Assembly: GCA_001969505.1 (NCBI GenBank)
Contig: LSSK01000161.1
Location: 1-52,364, forward strand
Origin: Zancudomyces culisetae
Taxonomy: Eukaryota > Kickxellomycota > Harpellomycetes > Harpellales > Legeriomycetaceae
Reading direction: 5' to 3'
DNA: 52,364 bases
In this document: in pieces, positions 9,483-20,178 of the stretch
Position numbering within the stretch: the stretch's first letter is position 1
How the letters are laid out: every line of letters starts with the position of its first letter
Made by a program: the position numbers and the translations under genes
The notes under the pieces: model-generated
Database searches by the model: none
The model's input: only the letters and a program-made list of their open reading frames with translations
What the model was told of the DNA's origin: nothing

Positions 9483-10721
9483 TTAGAATGAAAGTGCAAG
9501 TGATCTGGTATCGGCACCCTGGCTCACAGGCATTGGGGGTTCTACTCCGGAGTTCAAATTTTGTTCCTCTCTCTTTGCGCTTTCCTTGAGGCAGCCTTCT
9601 TCGTAACTCGACTCTAGTTTACTTCCCTTGTTATTTGGAATCTTCACTTTTTTTAACGAATTTATCATGTCTTTAAGTACATTCATAGCCTCGTCTTCTC
9701 TAGATATTTTCAGTTTCTGGCTATCATTAGTACGTTTGTTTTTGGCATTTAGAGCCCTACGTTTATTGTGTGCTTCAAATAAGATAGCAGGAATTCTTAT
9801 TGTTTGTGAAGATACAGTGGGTAAATCTATGCTCACAGGACGATCAAAGTTGACTTTACAGGGGATGGTGGGATTGCTTAGCTTTCTCTGCTGGTGTTTA
9901 TTTTGCTTATCTGTAGTTAGCTTATACCTATTTTTTATTGTTGCAAGAGGAGGGGCAAGTACTTCGCTTAAAACTTTATAGTTGACATCGCCGCCATTTC
10001 TTTTGACATTCTTAAATTCAGGTATGCGGGACATTTCGGAATCTCTTCTAGGTCTTGCTGCAAACACAGGCGCATAACCCTCAAAGCCTGGTGGAACAGT
10101 TGGTATTCTACCCATGCTCCTACTAACTGATTCTGATCTGTATTGTTTTCTTTGTGTTGGTTGGCAATCAAAGAGGTTCTCTGAATTATTTTGTATGGGA
10201 TCATGATTTGGATTGAATATGTCTCTTTCAAGGTCAGGGGATGTAGGAGCTGAATTAATGCTAAACGCAGAAAAATTAGAATCAAAGGATGATGTATCTT
10301 TGGAGAGTAGATCAAAGCTATCATAATTTACAGGTTGAAAGCTCCCAAAGTTCCTGTTGCTTTTTAAGTTGTCCAAATAACATTCACCCAAACTTTTTTT
10401 ATCAACCGCTGCTGTCCTATAACAATCCAGACTCAATACACTGGGAATTATAGGCTCGCTATTTAGAGATGCAGCGTCCGAAAGGGTATCACTATTTAAA
10501 GCACTTTCCATGCTAAATGCTTGATCTTCACATTTTCCTTCGTGTGGAATATCATAAAAGTTTCCTGTCTGCAAGTTGAATTCCTCTCTCGCTTCAAAAT
10601 TTGAATATGAGGATGGTACAAATAGGTTATAAAACGGATTTGTGGTTGCGCCCGATTGAAGCTTTTTACCTTTTGGAAGTAACATACCACTGCTTTCTTT
10701 TTGTTTTAAAGTTACATCCAT
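9483..10721 (-). CDS. Unrecognised, largely disordered protein
   Basis: A single-exon frame of 412 aa starting MDVTLKQKESSG. I do not recognise a family. Composition is rich in Ser, Asn, Lys and Pro, with no membrane segment or catalytic motif, so it is probably mostly disordered. The better-looking blocks are a short hydrophobic/aromatic stretch GRIPTVPPGFEGYAPVF at about residues 204-220, a basic region KNRYKLTTDKQNKHQQRK at about 263-280, and a lysine-rich segment KDMINSLKKVKIPNNK near 350-365. It could be a regulatory or RNA-associated protein, but no function can be assigned. The length without stops in AT-rich DNA makes it very likely to be a real gene. Confidence 0.75.
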   Translation of the reverse strand: MDVTLKQKESSGMLLPKGKKLQSGATTNPFYNLFVPSSYSNFEAREEFNLQTGNFYDIPHEGKCEDQAFSMESALNSDTLSDAASLNSEPIIPSVLSLDCYRTAAVDKKSLGECYLDNLKSNRNFGSFQPVNYDSFDLLSKDTSSFDSNFSAFSINSAPTSPDLERDIFNPNHDPIQNNSENLFDCQPTQRKQYRSESVSRSMGRIPTVPPGFEGYAPVFAARPRRDSEMSRIPEFKNVKRNGGDVNYKVLSEVLAPPLATIKNRYKLTTDKQNKHQQRKLSNPTIPCKVNFDRPVSIDLPTVSSQTIRIPAILFEAHNKRRALNAKNKRTNDSQKLKISREDEAMNVLKDMINSLKKVKIPNNKGSKLESSYEEGCLKESAKREEQNLNSGVEPPMPVSQGADTRSLALSF

Positions 10722-11439
10722 TTTTTTTGGTAATCTCTTGTTTGTGTAAGCACTTTTAAGTTTTCCGGGTTATGCGCACTACCTTGTTCAATCCTTTTAT
10801 CAAGTAATGGACTATTTTCTTTCTATTTCGCTTTTCTTTAGAATCCACTATCAACCTTAGCAGTATTATAGCGGAAAGTTGTGTGTGGTTTAGTGTTCGG
10901 TTTTTTATATAAAAAAAGTACGAATATCTTTAATAGAAGGGTGGGCCTATGTCTGTTTGAGCTATGCTCGTAATAGTAGTTAATGATAAGATGTTTTTGA
11001 TTTTCTAATAATCGTTTAAAGTATTAAAGGGTAGGTATGAATGACTGTTATGAGATTAATTTTTATCCCTATTGCATGGGGAATCGTATGCACTATATAT
11101 ATATATTTTATGCTATCGTGTGAATATCCACTTCCCTTATACTTGACTTTTTATATACGCATATGATGTGCCATAGCGGTGTAATCTCCATATTTTTAAA
11201 CTCCTGTGTTTTATAGATTTTTTTTTACTAATTCTGCTACAGAATTTTATTTTAGTCAATTATTGTTTCTTGTTCAAAATATTTGCGTTATTCAAATAAA
11301 GATTAATCACAAAAATGATAAAAGATACTTCAAAATAGCTAACAATCAACAGATTTTTTGTAACTCAAAAAAAGAAAAACATTCTACTTTTACGCAAAAA
11401 TACACTTCACCTTCTACATCCCGTCCTCTTCTTTGAGGG

Positions 11440-11763
11440 TTAACAATATTGATCATGTGTGTTTTTGGAGAGCCCGTAATACTTTTGAATTTCCTTATGT
11501 GTTTCTTCCATTTGGCAAAGTATAATGCTATCTTGTGGAAATCTTGTGATTTCCTTTTTAATTTTACATTTAATTTTGTGCTTATTACCTGGAGCCAAAA
11601 AGGAGTGTTGTAAAATTGCAAATCACGCATTTTTTTCACATTTTTTAACCATGAAAGTATGGTGTTCCACATCATTTGGTTTGGAAAATAGTGGTATTTT
11701 TAAATCGTTAAAGAAAATTGAAGCGATTTCTATTAGGCATTGCATTCTTAACTGGAAGTCCAT
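11440..11763 (-). other. Possible small coding frame interrupted by one TGA
   Basis: Reading from ATG at 11763, the minus strand encodes 46 residues (MDFQLRMQCLIEIASIF...). It meets TGA at 11625-11623, then continues 60 codons in the same frame (FAILQHSFLAPGNKH...) to TAA at 11442-11440. This could be a decayed gene, a TGA recoded as selenocysteine (the window encodes a PSTK), or chance in AT-rich DNA. No redox motif surrounds the TGA, no family is recognised, and overlapping frames on the plus strand are also open. The status is unresolved. Confidence 0.2.
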
Positions 11764-13952
11764 TGTTCATCAAATAATCTTAAAATCTTATTGTTTATTA
11801 AGAAACTCCAAAACTGCAGTGTAAATCCTTTTACTAAACCTAAACGCTAGGGAGGATGGGGGAGGGGAAAAGATGAAGAGAATTACATATTTGTGTATTT
11901 TTAGCATTTCTCCTCCACCATTCTATCCAAAGGGAACCTCCTAATAATGAATGAGTATTTAAGAACAAGCTGAAATGTTCAACCCGGTATGTGTCTGATA
12001 CTGTACAAATTATGAAGAAATAGAAATGTGAGTAGGTAATTAACAAACATAATCTTTTTGATGGCATAACAAACAAAGCACATGTTTACCTATGTCACTT
12101 TGAAAGTAGCACACAAGAAGCCAAAAATAAAATATCCATACAGTAAATCAGTATCGTTTTTTTTTTGGCTTTTGGTTTTTGCATAGTCTCACAAAGGTCT
12201 TTGAAGTTATATTGTTGATTGGATAATAATCATGTTTTGTCACGCTGGGAAACAGTTATCCAGCTGTACATGCTGATTGATTATCTCTAATTTTGAATCC
12301 GAGCTAAGCAATATATTACATCTTAACGGTGCTGGAAAAGCCTGTACCACTTTACTCACCATTTCATACGAGAAAAAGCTGTTTAAAAGTGTAATATAAA
12401 TGGTAAAGATATTGGCAAAGTAATAAAAATGATATTAATATTGGTTACGAGTTATGTTTAGAGATGCCGTCACAAATAACTTGGTTTGGCTATGAAATGT
12501 ACCCAGGCTTCTTGGATATCCAAAATAATATGTAGCAGGATACCCTATGTTGGTACCGTGCAACTATGCATTATCCCACCCCAGTCTATCTTTACGTTAA
12601 TAGAATTTCTCATTTGTGCAAAGTATTCCCTAGTGAGAAAAAAAGGATGTTTGTTAACTGTATTCCGACTAAATGGTATTTAAAACACTATACAGATAAA
12701 AGTAACAAACATATGGTACTTATTTATTGAAGAGAACTATTTGATGTAATCAAATGGGAAAATGTTAAGGTTTTATTGACAGCAAAAAATAAAGTTGATT
12801 GTTGCATAAGAAACATCATTTATGCTGCCAATTTTGTGTGCAGATGTGATTGTCTTAAATAATAGCGTCAAACATCAACTACATAATCGAAGGATTTCAC
12901 ATCTAGAAAACGCACTGTATGGTCTTGTTTTTTGTACCCGGGGCTGTTTGGAGTCAAAACGAACTTTGTTAGTATACGATTTGTGTTCACAATAAAATTA
13001 AATGTCCACAAAAGGTAAGCATAAGCTGTTCAAACATATAAAAAAGACCTCAGTACTATTCTCAAACTACAGAGCGCTTTTGGATTTTTGATCGAAAGTC
13101 TAAAAGAAATTGGGGAAATAACGTACAATTGATGTTTGTTTAATCCTCTCAAGTACTAATCCAGACCAATATCGCCTAAACCCACGCTACTTTTGCAGTT
13201 TTCACAAGCGCCTCAAAAAAAAAAGAGCAAGTCGGATCTGGTTTCAAAAAAGTCCTAGTAGGATTTCTGTTTTATGGATTTATATTTGTGGATGTGATCA
13301 CCAAATATTAAATACAGATATTACAATGAAAATACAATATTTAGCATTTAACTTGTTTATGAGACTTTCCTTGTCTATTGTTGTACCTTTTGTTTATATT
13401 AACATATTGTATTAGGCTTACTCAAGCTTGATAAAAGGTAGAGTATATCACATGAATGAATACTCCGATAGCATGGAATATAAAATTAGGGTAGGAAAAG
13501 TTGTAACACGATGTGGGGAGAAATTAATCCTTTAAAAGTGGAGAAGTGTTAGATCTGAATGGTTTGGTGTAGAGCATCAAAAATTAAACTTGGGACATAA
13601 AATGGGTAGCGAAGGGGATAATTTCATTTAGGAGTAAAGGGCTAGAGCTATGTATCGGTTCGAGCTACTTTACATATTTTCTAGATTTTTTTATTTATTC
13701 TTTAACTAAATGGATGATAGCCGATTTTAAAAAATAGTAGAATTTCATGTTAAATGCCAGCCTTATATGATAAAAAACCTAGCCCTTATTGAAAAGGAGC
13801 GACATTGACGGTTTGTAGGTCAAAGCTAATATTTGCAGAGTAGTAAGGGGAGGATATTCCATTCGACAAATAGAGAAAAATGGATGTGCCACCAATTGGA
13901 CGAGACAATAAGTAATATGCAGAATCAATACTCCGAACCTACCTAATATGCC

Positions 13953-13976
13953 GGGGGAGGGGAAGGGGGAGAGGGG
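13953..13976 (+). other. Potential G-quadruplex motif
   Basis: Four runs of four or five G (13953-13957, 13959-13962, 13965-13969, 13973-13976) separated by 1-3 nt. This fits the G4 consensus with very short loops. It stands out against the surrounding AT-rich sequence. Its role is unknown. Confidence 0.55.
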
Positions 13977-14052
13977 AGAGAAAAGTAATAATATTCTAGA
14001 AAGTTAAGAGAAAGCTATGAAACTTTGATAGTAACAAAAAAAGAACTGCCAA

Positions 14053-14117
14053 CTGTATCCAGTACTTATCAATAAAGTGCTTTTGATAGGTGATAGAAAA
14101 CCCCCTAAAAGGGGGTT
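14053..14117. other. Tandem hairpins in noncoding DNA
   Basis: A perfect 7-bp stem AACCCCC/GGGGGTT (14099-14105 with 14111-14117, loop TAAAA) follows a weaker TATCAA/TTGATA stem (about 14056-14088). The first looks like a bacterial intrinsic terminator, but the context is eukaryotic and no T-run follows. It may belong to an unannotated noncoding transcript. Confidence 0.4.
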
Positions 14118-15279
14118 CAATATTGCCGATCGTATTCTTATATAAAAAGTGGTGAATAGGCGTCTCTATTTTGATGAATAACTTTCGCTAATACATAAAG
14201 AGATATTCATAGTACCATACACTGCTTTTGCACTAAATACAACATTTGTGTTCATCTTGTATAAAATTTCAAAGCGATGAGCAAAATATACACAAAGAAA
14301 AAAGCAAAAGTATAGAGTAAACAACTGTAACATATATAACATTGCTAGGAGTTTAATATCCAGGGGATCAATACTTTTTTTTTATACGCAAGAAAATTCC
14401 CGAGCTATACAAATAAAGAAAAAATAGAAGGTTCTAAACAGATATAGTAATAACATCAACATTAAAGTGTAAGAAACATTTATTTTGTCGTGGTTATAGT
14501 TAAAGAGTACTATTCAAGTTGTAAGCTTTATTTTTTAATAGCGGATAAGATTGTATCTAACAGAATTAACTTCAAAGGAACTGTTCCTTGACTAAACTAA
14601 AACCTAGATACGAATAATTCGAGCACAGGAAAATCTGAATATAAAACAAAGGCCTAAAGCTATTTACAGAAGTTGCAAAACATTAAAGAAATTAGAAAAA
14701 ATCAACAGGTAAGAATGACCAGATAAAAAATATTGTACAGTCGGTTGATAAGGAAGGCTGTGTTGTAAAAACACTTTTATATGCCCTTTAGTCTCTTGAA
14801 CTAAAGATAGGGTATCATTTATAATATACTTTGTGGTGACTGGGCGGAAATGTAGTATTTAAAACATATAATGGCCAACTAAACTGGTAAGATTGGCTCA
14901 TATAGTCATTTGAGACAATAAAGTGTGTAAAAAAAAAACAGCAGGGATAGCCAAGAAAAACTTAAACACAGTATCAAAAAAAATGCAGAATACTACACAC
15001 ACTCTTTTCTCTTTGATTGAATTTATTCATCGACTGCTGTTACACCAAAGTTTGTTCTGATTCCAGACTGATGATAAAAGACAAGCACAGTATGTGTTAC
15101 TCGGATTGAAAATGAGTGTAATTAAAGTAGAATTAACAACAGAATACATGGGCTTTTGTCTTGTATATGTTAAATCTTCTTTTCTTCTAATAACTACTTG
15201 GGTGTCTAAAAATAAAAAAGTTCACCAACTTGAATAAGTACAATGTATGTAAAATGTAGGGACAAAAAAGTCAGCAATC

Positions 15280-16135
15280 ATGGGTAGCAGACTCAGTATA
15301 GAAAAAAAAAGTATAGTGAACACGTTATACGTGTTATTATTAACAATGCTTTCGGTTGTTCATGCAGAAACCATCAAAATTTCAAACTCAAATGTGATAA
15401 AAGGTACTACCACACAAGGTCCCATTTATCCTGTTGTATTAAAACTCAGCTAATCATAGTCAATAAATTGATTAAATAGTAGGCAAATCAGGAAAATTAA
15501 CAGCTTCGGGGATTGCATCGGGAATAATACTGATGCTGGTAGGGTTTATGTTTATGTTTTTTGGACGTAGACTAATACATATGGCAATATACATGACTGG
15601 GTTTGTATTTTTTGCCCTACTGGCGCTCTCAATGCTATACAAGATCAGCCCACCTTTAACAGGAGAAAATATGAGGGCCATACTATACTTGTTAGTATCA
15701 GCCATTGTGGGGATATTTGGAGGGTTATTGTTTGTCTATTTGTATAAATGTGGGCTGTTTTTGGTTGGTGCAATAGGAGGGATGGCACTAGCAACATACC
15801 TGTTGACATGGGGCGGTGTTTTTAGTAGAGGGTTTATGACAGAGCCATGGGCAAGGATCCTGTTTATTGTGCTAATGTCAATAGTTGCAGGATCATTAAT
15901 ACTGTTTTTTGAGAGAAAGGTTACAATTATCAGTACCTCAATATACGGGTCCTATACATTTTTCGTTGGGTTTGATTGTTTTACAAGGTATGGATTCGCA
16001 ATGGCATTATTCAACCTATTGGATAATATCAAACAGATAAAAACACTTTCTGGAGGTGTTATAGGGCTTATGGTCGCAACAGGAGTTTTTACAGTGGTTG
16101 GGGCACTATCACAGTTTCGATCAACATCATCCTAA
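15280..16135 (+). CDS. Seven-helix DUF4203 (TMEM198-like) membrane protein (2 exons)
   Basis: Exon 1 (15280..15403) encodes a signal peptide (LYVLLLTMLSVVHA, cleavage probably before ETIK). A 76-nt intron with donor GTACTA and acceptor AATAG is followed by exon 2 (15480..16135), giving 259 aa. Exon 2 carries about seven hydrophobic helices in the DUF4203 arrangement, starting SGIASGIILMLVGFMFMFFG with a following arginine pair, and ending GVIGLMVATGVFTVVGAL. The family is found in fungi and animals (TMEM198, TM7SF3-type). Its biochemical role is unclear, and location in the secretory pathway or plasma membrane is inferred. The donor is not the usual GTAAG, so the exact exon 1 end is less certain than the rest. 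Convergent with CCT1. Confidence 0.75.
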
Positions 16136-16432
16136 TTGCGTACTTAGGAAAGGCAGAACAAGCCAAGTTTTAGACAATGTGCAATGAAAAAAATCTGGGT
16201 GTATTGTTAGAATATTTAAACTACACATAGATTTCCGTGTGTGCTTTATAATTATATAGGTGTATAAAAAAGTGAGACCAAAAATATAGAGTTAAATGTA
16301 GTGTTTTGTTTGATATTTAAAAAGTAAATAGCTAATTTAGTATATAGTCTTATTCATAAATGGTAAAATATAAGCTAGATAAAAAAAAAACAATGGGATG
16401 GAAGGGGTGGGGTGGTGTGAATTTTTCATGTT
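16136..16432. other. Convergent 3' intergenic region
   Basis: Lies between the DUF4203 gene (+) and CCT1 (-). AT-rich, with a GGG/GGGG-rich patch at about 16395-16418. Nothing else is seen. Confidence 0.5.
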
Positions 16433-18246
16433 TTAATGAGCGTGTGGATCTTCGGGCTGTTGTTCGGGCAGCAGTTTAATCAAATCATCAATACGTAGAA
16501 TAGCAATGGCAGCTTCAGTAGCACTCTTAAGCATCTTAATTTTGTTGATTGCAGGTTCAAGAACTCCGGCGCGTTTGTTGTCCCGAATAGAGCCATTCAT
16601 AAGATCTAGGCCGTAGTACTTGAGAGCCTGGCGGTTGGAGTTTGCTTGGGGCTGCTGAGAGGCAGAATGGTAAGCCCTGAGTTTAGAAACAAGATCAGAG
16701 GCGTCCTTTGCAGCATTTATAGCAAGTTGCTTGGGAATGCACAACAAGGCAGTAGCAAATTCAGCAACAGCCAATTGTTCGCGTGAGCCCAAAGTGGATG
16801 CAAGTGTTTCTAAGTAAACGTCCACAGCGGCTTCGACGGCACCACCACCCGGAACCACTGAACCAGATTCAAGAACTTTGCTTACAGTGCAAAGCGAATC
16901 GTGCAAAGATCTTTCCATTTCATCCAGCAAGTGGTCGTTTGCACCACGCAGAAGCACAGTGGAGCAAGACGAGTCCTTTAATGTTTTGACGACTACAAAG
17001 TCATCATCTGAGAGGGTAAGTTGTTCAACCGAGCTAGCAGAACCCAGGCAGGCAGGTTCAAACACCTCATCCCCCTCCAAATTAGAAAGAGTCGAAATAA
17101 TTGTGGCACCGGTTCCTGTAGCTACCCTGCGGAGTTCTTCCTTGGAAACTCGGGTAACTGCTACGGCACCAGCATCAGCCAACATTTTGGCGTACATGTC
17201 ATCAATTCCGCGGGCACTCAGAACCACATTTGCACCAGCAGCCAAAATCTTACTAACTCTTTCCCTGGTTATATCACCTTCCCGCTTTCTGATTGCCTCA
17301 AGAGCCTCAGGGTCCTCAATAACCACGGAAACACCAAGCTTCATCTTTACTTTGGATAGATCAAAGTCAATACACGCTATCTTGGCGCTCTCAACCTTCT
17401 TAATCATTGCTTGGCTTACAAAGGGTCTTTGTATCGCAAATCCATTTATTGTCTGGCTCTCTTGTGCGCTTCCACCCTTGATCTTCAAAATCCCAACGCT
17501 GCTTACTGGATACTTTGGCTTTCCACGAAAATCCGTTCGTTTAACTGCTAAAATCGCATCGACTGTGAGATCAGCGAATCTGGTTCCGTAGCTATTGTTT
17601 TAGTTTGTGAATATTTAGTTATTTTTCATGTTAATTTTGGCGTTTGCCTACATTATTCCATCAACCATAATTTGAACATACTATGTCACACAATCAAATA
17701 TAATATAAAGATTATTTTTTTTTCCACTTACTTTCCAAGAATTTTGCTTGACAAGGTGGTTTGTGCAATGTTTCTTAGCGTATCTCTATCGATTCCTGCT
17801 ACCTTAATTGCCAAATTTTCCGCAATAAATTTGCAAGCCTCTCTACAACCAAGTCTATACCCAGTAATAATAGCTGTTGGATGTAACTTATTCTTGATTA
17901 GTTCATTAGCTCTCTTGAGCAGCTCCGCAGCTATAATAACAACAGATGTTGTTCCGTCTCCTACTTCCTTATCTTGCTGTCTAGCCAACTCCACCAAGAT
18001 CTTCCCTGCTGGATGCTCTACCTCCAATAAATTTAGAATGGTTGCTCCATCATTGCTTATTGTCACATCTCCAAGCTCATCAACCATCATTTTATCCAAT
18101 CCTACTGGGCCCAAAGAAGTTTTCACTACATTTGCTATTGAGGCTGCGGCCAGGACATTTTGGTTTCTGACTTGAGCACCACTAATTCTTTGTCCTCCTA
18201 TAAAAAGTGTCGAATCTGCCGTATCGGTCTCGAATATTCCGCTCAT
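16433..18246 (-). CDS. CCT1: T-complex protein 1 subunit alpha, CCT1 (2 exons)
   Basis: Group II chaperonin subunit of the cytosolic TRiC/CCT ring, which folds actin, tubulin and other clients using ATP. Exon 1 is 18246..17732 and exon 2 is 17591..16433, separated by a 140-nt intron (donor GTAAGT, acceptor AATAG). The joined product is 557 aa, the normal CCT length. The junction reads SKILG-N-YGTRFADL with frame preserved. Chaperonin motifs are intact: SLGPVGLDKM, NDGATIL, GDGTTSVVIIAAELL, and in exon 2 VVPGGGAVEAA and the terminal nucleotide-site segment ATEAAIAILRIDDLIKL. Alpha-specific matches include IRGANDH-type LLRGANDHLLDEMERSLHD and GSREQLAVAEFA. The C-terminus ends PEDPHAH. Confidence 0.96.
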
Positions 18247-18869
18247 TTTACCGTTCTCTTTGCTATGTATTTACACTGATCAATATGTTTGTTTTTATTG
18301 TTTATTTTTTTGTTTTCTAAGCTGAAGAGCAAAGCTGACTAAAAAAAATTTTCTTTGCTAGATACCGCATCAATCTGATTCGCCAAAACTTTTATAAATT
18401 AATTCTAGTAAACATGGCTGGGAGAACTGGAGAAAAGTAGGATAAAATTAATGTTGGAGGAAAAGAAGGGAAAAGATCCTAAGAATGTTTCCAAAGCTTT
18501 CGGTTTTTTTGAGGATTTGGCGAAAAATCTAGTGGAGGAATTGATCAGATATAAGGAAAATTACGCAAAGTTGTGTTTTATTTTTTTTTGGTTCTGGTAA
18601 TATTATTTTCACTCATTAAATTGTTATTATTAGTTAGTTAATAATCCGTTATATTAGCTATTTGCAATATTGAAACGCCTAGAGGAATTATAGAGGATTC
18701 GAATATTCAAGATACTGTACTGCAGAAACCTTGGTTAATTCAGTATATCTCCACACCAATACTTGCCTTTTAACACCCCTTCGTTCTTTTTTTTGTAACG
18801 TGGGAAAAAATACATTAAACGACACGAACCTCGGAAAAAAAACAAAGCAACAGAATACTGTAAATAAAA
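18247..18869. other. Divergent promoter region between CCT1 and LEA1
   Basis: About 620 bp between two divergently transcribed housekeeping genes, so both promoters must lie here. AT-rich, with poly-T and poly-A tracts. I see no additional coding sequence. Confidence 0.5.
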
Positions 18870-20178
18870 ATGAGATTAACCGCTGAATTGATACTCGAAT
18901 CTTCTACATACATTAATGCAGCAAAAGACCATGAACTGGATTTGCGAGGTAAGCCGTTTTTTGGAACACATGCATTTGTATGGATTTCAATAACAGGATT
19001 AAGGCATGTTACTCTCTAAAATAGGAAACAAGATCCCAATGATCGAAAATCTTGGTGCATCAAAGGTAGGGATTTTGTCCTTGAAGACCCATTACTTTAT
19101 TTTTTTCAGCTAAATTATTCTCAAATGCAATTAATGTTATAAAATTTAATCAAGATGGGGTAAAATTTCAATATGATAAACATAGGATTTATACGATGCA
19201 ATAGATTTCACAGATAATGAGATAATGTTGATCGGAAACTTTCCAGTTTTAAAAAGACTGCAGCGGCTATATTTGGGAAACAATCGAGTTCGGAGGATTG
19301 ATGCAAAGATTTCGCAAATGTTGCCAAACCTGAATACTCTAACTTTAACAAACAACTATCTTGAAGAGTTGGTGGATCTAGAGCCATTGAGAGGTTTGCG
19401 ACTGCTAGAACATCTGGTACTTTTAGGAAATCCGGTTGCTAGAAAAAAAGAAGCCCGTAGCTGGATCATTTATCGTTTCCCTCAAATTCGCGTTTTTAAT
19501 TTTGTCAGGGTCAGACAACGGGTAAGCCGCACACTATTACTACTAATACTATTACTACTTGTACTTGTACTTTTTAACCAAAGGTTTTTGCATTATGTTA
19601 TGAAAGCGTGGTACTTGCGACCAGTATGATATGATCTTCCTTAAAATATTCTTTGTTTTTTAAGGATATGCGCAATTTTGTGCATTCCTTTGTATTGAGA
19701 CGGCTTACAGTGCATAAAAGTATATCTGTTATGAAGTACTTGGTTAGTTAGTAGTTTGGTGTCTGATCAGTGGTTAAAAGAAGAATACATGAGCAAATAG
19801 CTATATACATAAAAGAAAATACATATGTGGATGAAATAGGAGAGAATAGAAGCAAAAAAAATGTATGAAACTGAAAGTGGAGAATTGACTGACACAGCAA
19901 AAAGCATACTACAAGTGGCACCAACAAATGTATTCGAGCCTGGTGAAGGGTTGGTGGCAGATTCTGCCGCTGCAGCCGAACAGAACAATATTGAGCAGCA
20001 AAAGAATGGTGAGGGAGGAGCTGGTTTGTCGTCAACATTTGAGAACGAAGAAACTGCACAACTTCGAAGAAAGGCTGTTGAGGCAATGAATATGGTGAGG
20101 GCACAAAATTTGGACAAAGCCATGAGAATGGGAAATGTGCCAGGTGCTTTGATGGATGACTCCAGTGACAGCGAGTAG
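18870..20178 (+). CDS. LEA1: U2 snRNP protein A' (LEA1/SNRPA1), 4 exons
   Basis: Leucine-rich-repeat protein that binds U2 snRNA with U2B'' in the spliceosome. Exons: 18870..18948, 19025..19065, 19186..19521 and 19840..20178. The introns are 76, 120 and 318 nt, all ending ATAG. The joined product is 264 aa. The start MRLTAELILESSTYINA and HELDLRGNKIPMIENLG match the U2A' N-terminus. DLYDAIDFTDNEI opens the LRRs, and the LRR cap ends FPQIRVFNF. Exon 4 starts ERIEAKKMYE, matching the conserved segment after the LRRs. The C-terminal region contains a Gln/Glu-rich helix and an acidic end DDSSDSE. A tempting poly-T/CAG site inside intron 2 is not used, because the family sequence demands the later ATAG. 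Confidence 0.9.

Larger units (their letters stand above)
10722..15279. other. 4.5-kb gene-poor region
   Basis: AT-rich sequence with only short ORFs. Items inside it are listed separately: a minus-strand frame with one in-frame TGA (11440-11763), a G-run motif (13953-13976) and a hairpin pair (14053-14117). There is an (AT)n tract near 11093-11107. I saw no tRNA A/B boxes, rRNA or transposase-like frames. Confidence 0.5.

Noticed and set aside
11093-11107. (AT)n tract as a possible replication origin or TATA element
   Set aside because: Simple AT repeats are expected in such AT-rich DNA, and nothing else supports a role.
13640-13665. tRNA B-box-like GGTTCGAGC
   Set aside because: No matching A box or cloverleaf could be found around it. 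No tRNA, including tRNA-Sec, was recognised anywhere in the window by eye.
14099-14117. Bacterial-type intrinsic terminator
   Set aside because: Eukaryotic context, no T-run after the stem, and no gene upstream.
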